From assembly GCA_917880885.1 (NCBI GenBank), contig OU862919.1:48955058-49019057 (forward strand): a DNA stretch of 64,000 bases. Reading direction: 5' to 3'. Source of the DNA: Limnephilus marmoratus. Its lineage: Eukaryota > Arthropoda > Insecta > Trichoptera > Limnephilidae. The stretch's first letter is position 1. Each line of letters starts with the position of its first letter. The position numbers and the translations under genes were made by a program. Below the pieces are notes generated by a model. It did not search any database. It was not told the origin of the DNA and was given only the letters and a program-made list of their open reading frames with translations. Shown piece by piece: positions 29,673 to 41,169 of the stretch.

Positions 29673-29924
29673 ACAGACTTGGATGAAATGCGCATTAGAC
29701 GGCGAGTGAGATTATTCCGTTCTGGCTTTTGACTGCTGTAATATGAAACTTGTTAAGTAGGAAGGAAGTGCAATAGTTTAAACAACTTAGAGCATTTTCT
29801 TCATATGAACACCGACACTGACCACATCAAGGTATGTAATCCATTCCAGTAATACTTTTAATCCATTCCAGTCGGTTGAGGAAACAGCAGAAATGCGTTA
29901 TATGGTCGCCAGCAGTATCACTCA

Positions 29925-30190
29925 AATATAGGATTAAAAGTAGCCCGGGTTTTACGGACATAAACAGTAAGCTGGAGGAACGACAGCTGAGATGGAATGG
30001 GCGCATAAGACGGAGACCACCAGACCACACAGTGAAGCAGGAAATGTCTATGGATCTTCATCGACAGTCAACCAGAGGAAGACCAAAGAACTTCTGGATG
30101 ACTCAATGCTTCAAAATATAATAGAGAAGCGGCCTGGATGAAAGAGATACCCAGAACCGAAGAACATATAGCCTGAGAACGAGAAGAGCC
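29925..30190 (+). pseudogene. LINE reverse transcriptase, C-terminal fragment
   Basis: The frame reads LEERQLRWNGRIRRRPPDHT followed by LHRQSTRGRPKNFWM. This is the familiar 'RxLRWxGHVRRRPxD... RGRPKxRW' tail of RTE/Jockey-clade reverse transcriptases. It breaks at 'aatataatag' and can be followed in another frame to about 30190. It is 5'-truncated and non-functional. Confidence 0.7.
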
Positions 30191-30229
30191 GACTAGGCAA
30201 TGAGTTGGGACAGTGCAAGGAAAAAGAAG

Positions 30230-30600
30230 AAGCCGGTTGAGGAACTGAGATGCAGTTCGGGTGAAATCTTAAGGAGGATCTGTGTTTTGGACATTAGGCA
30301 AATTTATGCCAAAAACTTACTAGCAAACCTCTTCAAACACAGAACTGCTCGAGATACTAGAACCAGAGGGCATATTCTCTTACTACCTTTCTCTTACGAA
30401 AGGGATATTTCGCTAAAATGTATTTTGGCCAAAGAAATTTTAGATACTTTGCAACAAAGCTATACATGCACATCCACTGGCCATCAGACAAAACACAACG
30501 TATTTTAAATATAAATCTGACAGCAAGTCTTGGATCATCAGCAAAGACAGATCTAACATCAAAGATTTTATCAAAACCAATTTATCAGTATGCATTTCCA
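30230..30600 (+). pseudogene. Probable CR1-like LINE tail, frameshifted
   Basis: LDIRQIYAKNLLANLFKHRT, then a frame change, then NFRYFATKLYMHI. The order resembles the 'VRxxYxxxLLxxxxK... FRYxAxxLYNxLP' end of CR1/Jockey reverse transcriptases. The assignment rests on pattern memory alone. Confidence 0.4.
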
Positions 30601-30609
30601 ATGGTAGAA

Positions 30610-32133
30610 TACTGATTGTCTACTTTAAACGTAACATTTTGTTGAAATTTGTATTTTATACATATTTTTTTTCATTTTCTCCATAAAAGTTATATACACT
30701 AACATATTATATACTGAAATATTATATAATATGGAGAAGATTACAAAGTTTAAAAAAAAAGAAGTTGAAAGTGCATTGGGGCAGTTTCACTATGTTGTGA
30801 CATGTCAAAAGATAGTTACTGAACTCTCTGTAGGGACATCGAAGTTGTCGATGCTCAATGCAGAATCGTTAAACAGTTGAATTGCTCTGTTTAATGGCGT
30901 ATTCTGATAGGAAGAAGTTCTCGCTTTCGGAGCTTAAAAAAGTGCGTGGGATCTCCCACGAGTATACGCGTTAGGGACATAATATAAACTAATGTTTTTC
31001 AACATAGGCGGATTTAGTATAGTATCGGAGATTAGCTTAAAAAATGTTTGCCTAAAATATTTTTCGGCGGGCTTCTTTCTATAAGGTATTAAGATCGGGC
31101 ATTCCTGTTAAGAACAACGATGGAACAGGAATGCATAGTTTGTGTATTCCCTCATACACAAGTAACGCATACACCCTTTTTGTACTTTTTCTATTTCTGG
31201 GTTATGGTTTTGTTCAGAGGGGACCCAAGTAATGGAGCTATATTCCAGAAAAAACAATTATTTATAAACTGATTATATTGCAAACTGCAAACACACTTAA
31301 AAATATATATTTCCAATGGTACGATGATGATGGTCTGTTATTTTAAATGTAATGTATGTAGTATTTTTGTTTGTATTTTTATTATAATCCGCTTGTGTTT
31401 TAAACTGCGCCTGCTCTCAACACAGGATTTCCTAGAACCCTAATGAATAATAAAAAATAAAAAAATGAGTTAGGTATCCAGTGTTTATTTAACAGCCTTT
31501 TTTATTATTGCAAGTGGTACTATTATTAAAATGATAATAGCTTAGGCGTGAATCATTGGACGTGACGTCGTTTTTCCACTTGGCTCGTCAGTTGACAAAA
31601 CAAAAAAGAAAACATTACCAGAACAACGCAGTAAGAAATGTACCTACCAAGCTGCAATCATTTGAAGAGAACGGTATGCTAATAATAATTCTAAACACTC
31701 GTCTCCTCGTTAAGGGGTCGGCCAACCAAGGCTCTCGAACCAAACAAGGCAGGCAGACATAAATCAAATAATGTTTTAACCACTCGGACCCATAAGCTTG
31801 TTTTCACAAGATAATATAACATTACCAGACATATAGTATGACGTATTAGACGTACATGTTTTATAATGTGTGGGCTTTGTCAATCTTAGAATGGCAAAGT
31901 ACCTATAACCAAAAGTAATAATTTCGGTTGTGGGTCCGTCTATCTGGTTCAAACAATTCGCATTTGCTTGGAATGTAAGTGTCGTTTTCAAAATTTTAAC
32001 GCATTTTGTGAATAATTCAGACAAGAGATAAAGTACCTCTCTATAATATAATATTTTAACTAAAAATTACTTATAACTATTTTCAAAATTGGTACGGATG
32101 TGACAAGCATTCAGACTATCCCGTGATAAAATC
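30610..32133. other. Long stretch without recognised genes
   Basis: AT-rich. Small frames at 31556-31762 and 31776-32024 show no motif that I know. Confidence 0.45.
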
Positions 32134-32283
32134 GGTTCCATGACAATTCAGAATTATGCAACTTCAACACCCCTTTGAAAAGACATTAAAAGTAGTGTCC
32201 GACCGAAACAGGACTATCTACCGAAACCGAATCTTCGGTATCTGTCTCAGTTTCGGTCGAAACCGAAACTTTTTTAGACATGT

Positions 32284-32399
32284 TAAAAATCTACCGGATC
32301 TGCCCTGATGGTGGACACTGCAACGATGTCCAAAACGTTGGCTAAAGAAGGAGGTAGCGCAACACAACACGGCATAACACCCCAAAAACAAATAACGAA
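32284..32399 (+). mobile_element. Penelope-like terminal unit, copy 2 (single arm)
   Basis: 'ctaccggatctgccctgatg' through 'ccccaaaaacaaataacgaa' matches 26823-26929. Core bases are mutated (CTGATGG, CAAAAC), and 'acaac' is inserted before CACGGCA. Confidence 0.6.
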
Positions 32400-32639
32400 A
32401 ATGTTAAAAATCTATTGTTTACTGAAATTTGGCTTATTTTTTACACTTATGCAAACAGTTAACACGTGTTGAATAAAATAAAAATCCATAATTAAAGTGT
32501 GTGATTTTTTTTTTTATATTACTGCTACAAAACAAACAAAAATTATAAAAAAACAGCAAAACATTACTTCTTGGAACAAAAAATTGTCGATAATCAACAC
32601 CTACATTTTTTTTTTTTTTTTAGATGAACACCGCACAAG

Positions 32640-32820
32640 AGTCACTAACTTCGCCCGTCTGGAGCCAGTGATACTATGGAATCCCCAAGGTATGTTGTGA
32701 GGCTGGAAGTACTGGGGAGGGGAAGGAGATGAGATAGAGGAAGGTGGAGATGTACCTGGCTATTCACATTTGATCACCAAATACGGCTAAAGCCATTTTA
32801 AGCAACGTTTCAATTTTGAA
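32640..32820 (-). repeat. Dispersed repeat C copy
   Basis: 'gtctggagccagtgatactatgg' in blocks, then 'ctggctattcacatttgatcacc' and 'ggctaaagccattttaagc'. In reverse these match 55285-55540 and 57680-57900. Confidence 0.5.
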
Positions 32821-33703
32821 TGAAAAAACAATAATTGAAGTATGTGAATAATTTCTTTTTTTTTGTTGATATTACTGCTATAAATCAAACAAAAATTATA
32901 AAAATTAACAACCGTGTTAAATACTTCTTGGAACACAAAATTGTCAATAAACAGCACTTACATTGTAAATGAAGAACCTTTATAATTGAGTATTTTGATG
33001 GCGGGTAACGTAACACACGAGCCACGAACGCACCCGAAGTCGGCCGAACGACGCGCGATGATTTCGGTGCGGCCGAAAGTTCGGCAAATTTTCTGCCGAA
33101 ACCGAAACTGATGCCGAAACTAGATTTCTTTGCCGAACCTTGCCGAAACCGAACCTTCGGTCGGTCACTAATTTAAAGTTTAAAAAGCCCCATAACCTAG
33201 CCTAACTTAACCAATTTTTTTTCAACACGTTTAATGACTTCCGAAGAATGTTTTTTGCCAAAATGATCATAATTCTACTATAAACACAAATAGTCCACAA
33301 TTTTCTAACCTGTCTGCCTACCCCCGCCGTTAAACGGTATGGTGGTTCGTTAGTCGGTTGGTGCACCAAATCAAACAAACCGTTGATATTTATTATTCGT
33401 CGATGGAAAAATATAATCAAAAGTTTCAAAGTGATATTGCCTGCATATGCATATATATATTATAAGAATAAACATCTGGGTGTATTATGAAAGCAGCAGT
33501 ACGCCTATTCACTCCACTGTTCACATGTTTGGCGAGTGACCAAGTATATCCCTATGGTGACCAGTCACTAAACCCGGATAAAACAAATGGTGTGCGCTAA
33601 TGCGCTCAATTTGACAGACGGCCGGTGTAACTAATGTGAACAGACGTCCCGTTTTCACCGAGACAGTTCCGTTTTCAGGCAGCGCGTCCCGGTGACCCAG
33701 AAC

Positions 33704-34836
33704 CAGTGTTGCCAACTTTTCCACTAAAACTGGTGGTTTTCATACTCCATTTAGTGGAGAAATATTTCTTTTAGTGGCTGGTGGATTTTTTAGCGGTTTC
33801 GAAAATTTTTGTTTCATTACTAAAACTACAATCACTCAGCCACTAAGCCACTTATATGTTTAATATTATACATACTTCTTCATTCTACTTTCTTTAATTT
33901 TAAATGGAATTTACGTTCACTGTGTAGGCAGCACCAATCTACTAAAAAGATGTGCAGTATCTTTGTACATGGGGATGTTGAGAGACTATTTAGTAGTATG
34001 AATATAATAAAAAAGAAACGGGAGAATTTCTATTAGGAAGTTAAATCTTTTAACTGCTATATTGAGAGTACGCTGTGGTTTGAGGTTGGAAGGTAAATGC
34101 TGCAATTACTCTGAAATTCCAGTAGCCGTTGTAAATCAATTCGGTACCAAAGAGTCATATCAATCTGAAACTGACGATTATGGTGCAGTCAAAAAGTGAT
34201 TCGTCTTAAGAAGACGACTTAATTTAGAATTGAATAATTTGTATGTTGATTTACCTACAAATGGTATGTTCGTTACTAATTATCATTTTTGTAATAATAA
34301 AGGAAACTAATAATTATTTCTAAACTTATTTTCTTTCATTAAGGCTCCGCAACCGGGCCCGGAAAGAAGAAGATGGAGAGATATGGAATTACGAATGTTA
34401 GAGGAGACCGCTAACATTTACAGCGACAAAATCGATGCGAAAATTGCGAAAATGTTTAATAAAACACGACTCGATTAAAATAGAGCAAAAATCTCGCAAG
34501 CATTATCTTAAACAGCATTTAAAGAAACACTGTGAATTTTTTCATATATATAACTTGTTTATAATAATTTTTGGAGCATACTTTGCGATTTTTTTCTATC
34601 GAGGGAATTTTATATAATTTGCGTTTCGGCGCGGGCAATGTATAGATATTACTAAAAACTTACTGTGTTTAAGAGAAATATGTATTAAATTGGTAGAAAT
34701 CCGGGTTGCGGGCCCTTAAACTTTATTTTAGTGGAAAATTTAGCCGGTGTGAGTGTAGTACTTTATTTTTAGTGGTTTTCTGGTGGATTTAAAGGGTGAA
34801 TCTGGTGGAGAGCTGGTATAACCGTTGGCAACACTG
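33704..34836 (+). mobile_element. Decayed hAT element with C-terminal dimerisation remnant
   Basis: Inverted tips CAGTGTTGCCAAC at both ends. Flanking 8 bp are CCCAGAAC and CCCCGAAC (7 of 8). Around 33960-34200 two frames encode HGDVERLFSSMNIIKKKREN and then KLNLLTAILRVRCGLRLEG. This is the conserved end of hAT transposases (the 'ERxFSxMN... LNxxLxIRC' dimerisation region), with a stop and a frameshift between them. The N-terminal zinc finger and catalytic core are gone. A TTAA-type MITE (34343-34715) sits inside. It cannot make transposase. Confidence 0.8.
34343..34715 (+). mobile_element. TTAA MITE (family T), copy 1
   Basis: TTAA on both sides (34339-34342 and 34716-34719). Tips are GGCTCCGCAACC and, at the right, complement GGGCCCGCAACCC. 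Copies are at 52737-53163 and 62657-63073, and a partial one is at about 59750-60015. The interior is AT-rich with 'gcgatttttttctatcgagg'. It is non-coding. Confidence 0.8.
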
Positions 34837-34943
34837 CCCCGAACCCGAACCCAGCTTTGGGGCGCATAAATATCCCGTTTTCGAAAAGAAAGCGTTATGC
34901 GCCTTCACAAACATACATAGAATCTTAAAATATGCTAATATAT

Positions 34944-35531
34944 AGCGTGTTTTTTTTAGAGGTTTGGTTTTTAAACTGGGAACATTGTTTCTACAAGTCA
35001 ATTTGACAGTTGATTTGTAGTCAGTACGTTTTGCCATTTCACCATGAATAGACTGACGTCAGAACAGCGCTTGCAAATTTTGAAAATTTATTTTATTGCG
35101 TTTATTTATTTTTTTAATTTTATTTAGTTTATTGCGGGAAACATTTGGTGAGCGCATAATTTCACGTAATGGACCTGTGAACTGGTCTCCACGATCGTGT
35201 GGTCTCACACCATTAGATTGCTTTCTTTGGGGGTAGGTGAAGTCACTAGTCTATGCTGATAAACCAGAGACGTTGGACCATTTGGAAGTCAACATTCGCC
35301 GTGTTGTTGCCGATATATGGCCCCGGTTGTTCGATAAGTTGTCGAAAATTGGACTTCACGATTGGGCTTCATTCGAGCTAGCCGTGGCGCTCATATGACC
35401 GAAATCATATTTAAACAATAATGGCATAAAATTATCTATTAAATAAAGCCAATATCATAGAAATTGACATTATTTTAATGTGTTTTTTTTTTTCATTTTG
35501 AATTTGTATACCTCTAAAAAAAACCACCCTT
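34944..35531 (+). mobile_element. Internally deleted mariner-like element
   Basis: Tips are GCGTGTTTTTTTTAGAGG and, at the right, complement GGGTGGTTTTTTTTAGAGG, beside TA dinucleotides. The N terminus MNRLTSEQRLQILKIYF starts at 35044. The frame then jumps over a large deletion to the C-terminal part from about 35135: SPRSCGLTPLDCFLWG, a stop, then VKSLVYADKPETLDHLE. The residue D in TPLD is at the place of the third catalytic acid of mariner transposases. The helix-turn-helix and the first two catalytic residues are missing, so it is inactive. Confidence 0.8.
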
Positions 35532-36095
35532 TACTAGGTAATCTTGAAATATGAACATAAATATATAAAATAGCTAACCCTAATGACATGAAAAAAACAT
35601 TACTCTCTTGTCAATTGTATTGTATGAAAGTGTCGTGCTCCTAAAACGAATAAGTTTAGAAGATATTTAATTGGCTACAATTCCAATAATACATGCGCTT
35701 GGTAGCTGCAAGACGAGTTGTTATCTAGTCTTCTAGGCAGAAAAGTAAATTCACTCGTAAAATCCATGCTAATTTTAGTTAAAAACATTTTTATTGTAAT
35801 ATAATCGTATTGCTTTTTTAATGGCTTTTCACCCCAAAGGAGTGTTCTGGCCAGTGTCAAATGAATGCTTTTGTGAGTGAATTTTGTGAGTGTAATTTTT
35901 GGTTAATATTAACAAATTTAGTATTAATAACAAGAACCTATCTACTTATATACAAATAATAATAATAATACACTAAATTCTTACAATAAGAGATGATTTT
36001 AATTGAACATAACAAGGAAATTAAAAGATATGCTGACATAATTTATTGTGCGTAAAAAATAAAATAAATGAAACTTAACTTACAGTTACAGATTG
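35532..36095. other. No recognised gene
   Basis: AT-rich with no supported feature. The I-like LINE tail begins just after it. Confidence 0.45.
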
Positions 36096-36099
36096 ATGC

Positions 36100-36660
36100 T
36101 GTTAATAGTCAGGAAATTAGCCAAGACTTTATACACGCGTTTGTCCACAAAAGATAATAGGCATACAATGTTGTAGGGAGGCCAATATGCCCGAACTGAT
36201 TTAGGTGAGGGATGAAATTTTTGTATGAATTATTTATTGGGCAACTGAAAAAAATATGATTGAGATCCTCTTCACCAAGACGACATTCACACATCGCAGA
36301 ATTCTTAACATGAATTTTTGTCAGGTGAACATTGTGGCAGCAATGCCCATCCGCAAGCGGCAAATGGAGGATGTCGAGAATTTGTTAAAAGAAAGTCTGG
36401 AAAACCACGGTTTTGCAGGAATCGTTGGCTGAATTGTGAAAAAGTTATATCTTTTGATTGACTAGATTCTTCCCAATGATTCTGCCATGTGGAAATCATG
36501 TTTTCCTTCAATTTTATGAAAATGTCATCGGTGTTTAAAAATTTATATAAAATATCCCCCGAAATAATGGCATCCTTCGCCAATGAATCGGCCTTTTCAT
36601 TTCCAGGGATACCGCAGTGACTAGGTATCCAAGCCAAGACGATTTCTTTGCCAGAATCTG
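36100..36660 (-). pseudogene. I/Jockey-like LINE: RNase H end and C-terminal tail
   Basis: On the minus strand EIVLAWIPSHCGIPGNEKAD is the C-terminal motif block of a LINE-encoded RNase H (H and D of the active site visible). After a frame change come CECRLGEEDLNHIFFSCP and the tail. The piece begins abruptly at a TTAA (36661-36664). The frame continues in 41170-42055 on the far side of the inserted 4.5-kb element. It carries frameshifts and is inactive. Confidence 0.8.
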
Positions 36661-38249
36661 TTAAGAGCGCTGCCGGTCGCTGCGAACATTTATGAATAGG
36701 TATTTTAAAAAATCTCTTTTATTTCACTCTCTGACAGTAGTCAGAATCGCGCTATAGATGTGTGAGTGAATGCAGGCCTTGTGTGTGTGGGCTACGCGCT
36801 TCACCCGTGTCGAATTATTATTTCTGCCGACCACGCATGTTCCAATCTGCAAATGTGTAGAGACAAGACCGCTCGCAGGGGCGTCCTATTGTAAGCGTCC
36901 TATGAATATGCTATTATAGCTACTTATCGTTGTTGCGCGCACAAAATATCCTGTGGGTATTCTAGAATATTAGGATACATAATAAAAAAAAACCGAAAAA
37001 AAAAATTGGGGACCCATATTTTTATTTATTTTCATTAATTGTAGAGTTATTTTTGATACCATGTTTGGGTGAAAACAAGTGGGCTTAATATACATTTTTT
37101 TATTAAAACTGACAATTTTTTCTTAAATTTTGCATTCAGGATTTTTGTGCGCACTTTTTATGCACATATGATATTTTGTGTAGCAAACGTAGGAAAGGCA
37201 ACTTGACCTTTCTCATAGGACCCATATCCCTCAGGCCTCGGGCATATTTTTTCATAAGGTCGAAATATTTCCGCTTTGCAATAAAATCCAAATAAATGGA
37301 ATATTTCTGATAGTATCCGAAAACTAAAAATTGTTTTTGAAAGGCGATGAAATACGCTTTTAAATTTTGAAATCCGAAATAAACCTTTGCTTTTCGAATA
37401 TAAAAATTTTGAACGCACACATAATTTTTTTTAAAATGACTCATCTTACGTTTTTTCTAACTAAAATTACTGATAACGAAAAAAATAAAAACACGTACAT
37501 ATTTATTACACAAATGTATTGTTAACATTTCCGTCACCTCACTTTTTTATTGTTTCATGTAAAAATAATTAATAGATACAAAATTCCATAAGTTTCATAA
37601 ACTTTGGTTTTATAAAGGTGTACAATTCCATTATTTTGTGGTTAACTTTTGAATTTGAATATAAAGTTTGATATTTTCTCTTTCTCTTTCGAACACCGTT
37701 TAAAACTTATTTCTCAACATAATAGTAAGGGAGACACAAGATCGATATGAGTTGTTCCCAAAGCTAACAAATAGCCGAGGGGGGGGGGTTAAATTTGGAT
37801 TTGTGACCAAAACACCCAAATAAATTGAAAATGTATTTTTTTAGCAAAAGGTAGAGAAAATATCTTGTGCTGATAAATATGTTTTATTTTATTTATTTTT
37901 GTTTCAAATTACGAAATATTGGTCTCAAAAAAATGAATTTCGTATGATTTTGGATGCAAATTAATTTTTTGGTAATTTTTTGACAGTTAAATAGAAATAT
38001 TAAAAAAATATTTTTGCTTTACCTACTGAGTTAATATTGAAGAAAATATATATATTTTAATATTTAATATAGATGTATAATTGTACAGTGGAGTTATATA
38101 AATTACATATGGTGTACATACATAGGATACGGTTACATACTAAAATATTGTGCACTTGGGAGAAATTCGAAAAATCTAAATAAAATAGAGGTGAATATAG
38201 ATTAATAATAAATAGAAAGAATGAGAAAAACAGGTAATTATTTAGTTAA

Positions 38250-39000
38250 TTATTCCTGATGAAGTTTGAGTTTCAGTTTATTGATGTCTTTGGTTTTTTT
38301 TATTTCAATGGGAAGGTTGTTGAAAAACTTTATTCCTAAATAGATGTAATTGTTTTGCATTAGTTTGGCATTAAATTTTGGTATTTTGATGTTATCTTCA
38401 TATCTTTTTGATTTTAGTTTAAAATTTTTTGATGATATTATCTTTGTAAATTTGAGTAATTGCATTTTTCTTGAAGATATTCTCTACTCGAGGCACCGTG
38501 AAATCTGCGAAAAGCGTTTCTGTTGGATAAGTGGAGGGTTTCTTTAGGATTTTTTTTATTTATTTATTTATTGTTTCTTTACACTGTAGGTAAAAATGTA
38601 TACAATACAATTTGTTACCTCACTAGGACAAGCCTGTGTTGAGGTTAACAATAATTATACAAGTTAACAAAATAACACAAAATTATACAGATTTTGAAAG
38701 AACAATATTGTTGTATTTCTTACAGATTGAGATTATGGGTACCCAGTACCCACTAAACTGATGGCGCTAGGTAGTACATTAATGTAGACTTTTAGGGTGA
38801 CCATAGTTTTGAGATCTGATTCAAAATAAAATAAAGTATTTTTTTGTTTTGTTTTTAAGATTAAGTTGTAAATTATTAGGATTACTTTAATGATTAGTTT
38901 CTGGATTACTTTGATCGGGGTTAGAATATTGTTGTATGACCCCCCCCCCCCATGCAATAATTCCATATTGAATTAATGACTGGATTAGTGCATAGTATAC
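38250..39000 (-). pseudogene. CR1/L2-like LINE tail inside the sister element
   Basis: On the minus strand GGSYNNILTPIKVIQKLIIK is followed further on by YIYLGIKFFNNLPIEIKK. These are the 'WGxxYxxxLxPLxxxQKRxxK' and 'GxxxxNxLPxxIK' blocks of CR1/L2-type reverse transcriptase C termini. An AT-rich piece at 38546-38710 with 'gttacctcactaggac' separates them. Confidence 0.6.
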
Positions 39001-39042
39001 TCTTTTTAGATTGTTGAGATTATTATTATTTTTTTATATGAG

Positions 39043-39110
39043 CTCCACACAGGAGGCCCTGAGGAAAATAATTTCTCTGAGGGCCTAGGTCATCTTTGGG
39101 GATGCTGTGT
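39043..39110 (-). mobile_element. SINE-L 3' tail only
   Basis: The complete nested hairpin is present (CTCCACACAG; GGCCCTGAGG/CTGAGGGCC; ATGCTGTGTG) with a T run at 39029-39036, cut off at the outer stem. Confidence 0.7.
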
Positions 39111-39717
39111 GTATATTATTAAAAAAACATTTCTTTGGGTAATTTTAATTTATGTGCGACAAATTTGAGTTAAAAAAATAATACGAATTCTTGCACACAA
39201 AAAGACTTTTTTTCTCATTTTAATTTTATAATTTATATTTTTTTTATATTTCTGTAGTATATAGGGATTTAATTTTATAATTTCATATTTTTTTATATTT
39301 CTGTAGTATATGTAGTATATTTTTTTAAATAATTACCATTAATTACAAGTAATGGTCAGAGTTGCCTCTAAAATGATTAAAAAGATGAATTTTTGAAAAA
39401 TGGGATATATTTGTCAGATTATTTAGGAAACCGTGGTGAATCAAATGGTGTAAACAAAAAAAAATTTGGTCGAAAACCTCACATGGGATATTTTGTGAAT
39501 GCAACGACGATATTTTCTCAAGAGTTTTGAGAATAAATATATATATATATTTTTTTTTATACGTTATTAATTTATCAAAAAAAACATTCTTGCATCTATT
39601 TATTATATACTTGATGTGGAAAATAACATAGTTACTATATTAAGCCAAATAATGTATATGCGGATATACAATTGGATATATGCATAATAATAATTATACC
39701 ATAATAAAAAGTCATAC

Positions 39718-39925
39718 AGCTTCATATGTGCTAGAGCTACAAAACTACACTACTTGGATGTTTTTGACCACAAATGTTTAAAAAACTGGCGTAAAAGTAC
39801 TAATGACGTGTAAGCCCATAGAAGGGTTCTCGAGAAACACAGAAATGCATTGATTGAAATTGCACAAACGAATTGGTTATGGCGACCCAGCTTGAAATGC
39901 TGCAAATGGGTCCAATCTTTGTGGC
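39718..39925 (+). pseudogene. Fragment of Mutator-like transposase gene
   Basis: Nucleotide match to 21164-21390 of the intact gene: 'catatgtgctagagctacaa', 'aaaaactggcgt', 'gaagggttctcgagaa' and 'gaaatgcat'. Translation starts ICARATKL as in the gene but meets a stop and indels. It retains the region just after the first catalytic aspartate and before the second. Confidence 0.8.
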
Positions 39926-39929
39926 GTCA

Positions 39930-40150
39930 TTTTTAGTTAAATAAGAACAAATAACTTTGTAAAAACAGCTTTATGTAATCAATATTATCAACATATTTCG
40001 AAAACGGAGTATTCTCTTCGTCAGGATAAGATTAATATTAAAAGACAAACAAGTATAGGCATATGAGAATTATAGACAAAATATTAAAGGGAGAGATGAT
40101 TAATTACTTAAAAATATCACAAAATGCAATTATACATATAAAATGAAATA
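39930..40150 (-). mobile_element. Penelope-like terminal fragment
   Basis: On the minus strand 'atcctgacgaagagaatact' then 'cgttttcgaaatatgttga', a CTGACGA...GAAA pairing of words typical of Penelope-like element ends. No protein remains. Confidence 0.4.
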
Positions 40151-40189
40151 TAAAAATTATTTTTAAGTTAAATACCCTTATAGTATAGC

Positions 40190-40518
40190 AAAGTCATTGG
40201 AGAAGCTGTGTAGAGGATATTTTTAATGAAAGGAAGGAGAGGAATTTCTGGGTAGGTAAAAGTATGAAATGATGGTGGAGAGAGTCCGGCTGTAGAGATC
40301 AAAAGATCTCCCACTTCCAGTTTCTCCCAATCCGGCCCGCCACGCAGTAAGTGGACAAAATCATCCGCCACCAAAACCCATGCAGACCTTACCCGTGAAC
40401 CCGGGAACCCATGCTCAGTCACCAAACATAGCGGACCACTTGGGGTGACCAAGTGGCGGGGGTGTTGGTATCCAATAAATGGTTCCCGGGGCGATGGTAC
40501 CTATAACGCCTCCCAAAT
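40190..40518 (-). mobile_element. SINE-L copy in the sister element
   Basis: Shares its right junction and many private variants (gatcaaaagatctccc, gtaagtggacaaaat) with the SINE at 23016-23390. Its 3' hairpin tail is lost at about 40195. Confidence 0.75.
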
Positions 40519-41169
40519 TAAAAATTTATTATAGTACTTGACATAAACAATTTTAATTTTGCACAATTTTAGTATGAAAGCTCGGTCAGTATTGGTATAC
40601 CGCGATGAGTCACTGAACAGAAAAAAAAACGAATAAAAAATATCGATTACTCGGGCAAGGACAACACTAGTCTACCGATAAAATTCGTTACATCACTACT
40701 TCGCTTTATATGTATTTGTCAACACCCTCGTTCCCCGGCCCCCCCAGGAGAACTGAGCGAAAGGGACACCTGCACGTCGGGCCGAAAATACCTAAATAAA
40801 ATCTTCGAAATCGATGTTTTGTATTCCCCATTTTTCTTCTCCAAAACTGGACCGATTTTAAATTTTTTTTTCACTAACTGTATTAAAAGAAAATATTCTA
40901 TGTCGGTACGTTTTGCTTTTTTTCAAAATACATTGTTTAGTTTGTATACTGAACGTTTTTTGACGGCGTTTAAATTAGGCAATTTTATTCATTTTTGGAA
41001 GGTCCTAACTTCTATAAGAAGTAAATTATCAAAAAAAGCAAAACGTACCGACACGCTAGTGGTCGATATCTATATTATGTAAAAAAAAATTTTGCTCTAG
41101 GGTCAAAATCCAGAGAGATAAACGGGGAATACGTTTGTATGTAAAAACGCAGCTAGTATTTCCTCTTAA

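Larger units (their letters stand above)
32193..33170. mobile_element. hAT-like MITE with TAGTGNCCGACCGAA ends
   Basis: Left tip TAGTGTCCGACCGAA, right tip complement TAGTGACCGACCGAA. Flanking 8 bp are ATTAAAAG and ATTTAAAG (7 of 8). The body is full of 'ccgaaac', 'ttcggt' words, typical of insect hAT MITEs with this tip. Inside are a Penelope-like unit (32284-32399) and a repeat C piece (32640-32820). Confidence 0.75.
32134..33252. mobile_element. MITE family M, copy split by a hAT-like MITE
   Basis: The left half 32134-32192 (ggttccatgacaattcag... cccctttgaaaagacatt) resumes at 33179 (aaaaagccccataacctagc...). This matches the middle of 25146-25310. The 978-bp insertion between them has its own duplication. 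The far right tip is lost. Confidence 0.7.
36665..41165 (+). mobile_element. Decayed sister copy of the Mutator/YqaJ element
   Basis: TTAA flanks both ends (36661-36664 and 41166-41169). The left end resembles 17261 onward. Then 37200-37790 matches the 5' non-coding region 18810-19900, 39718-39925 matches the transposase exon, and 40510-41165 matches 23395-24681. The coding region is almost wholly deleted or replaced by a LINE tail (38250-39000), SINE pieces and Penelope-like debris. It interrupts an I-like LINE. Confidence 0.8.
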
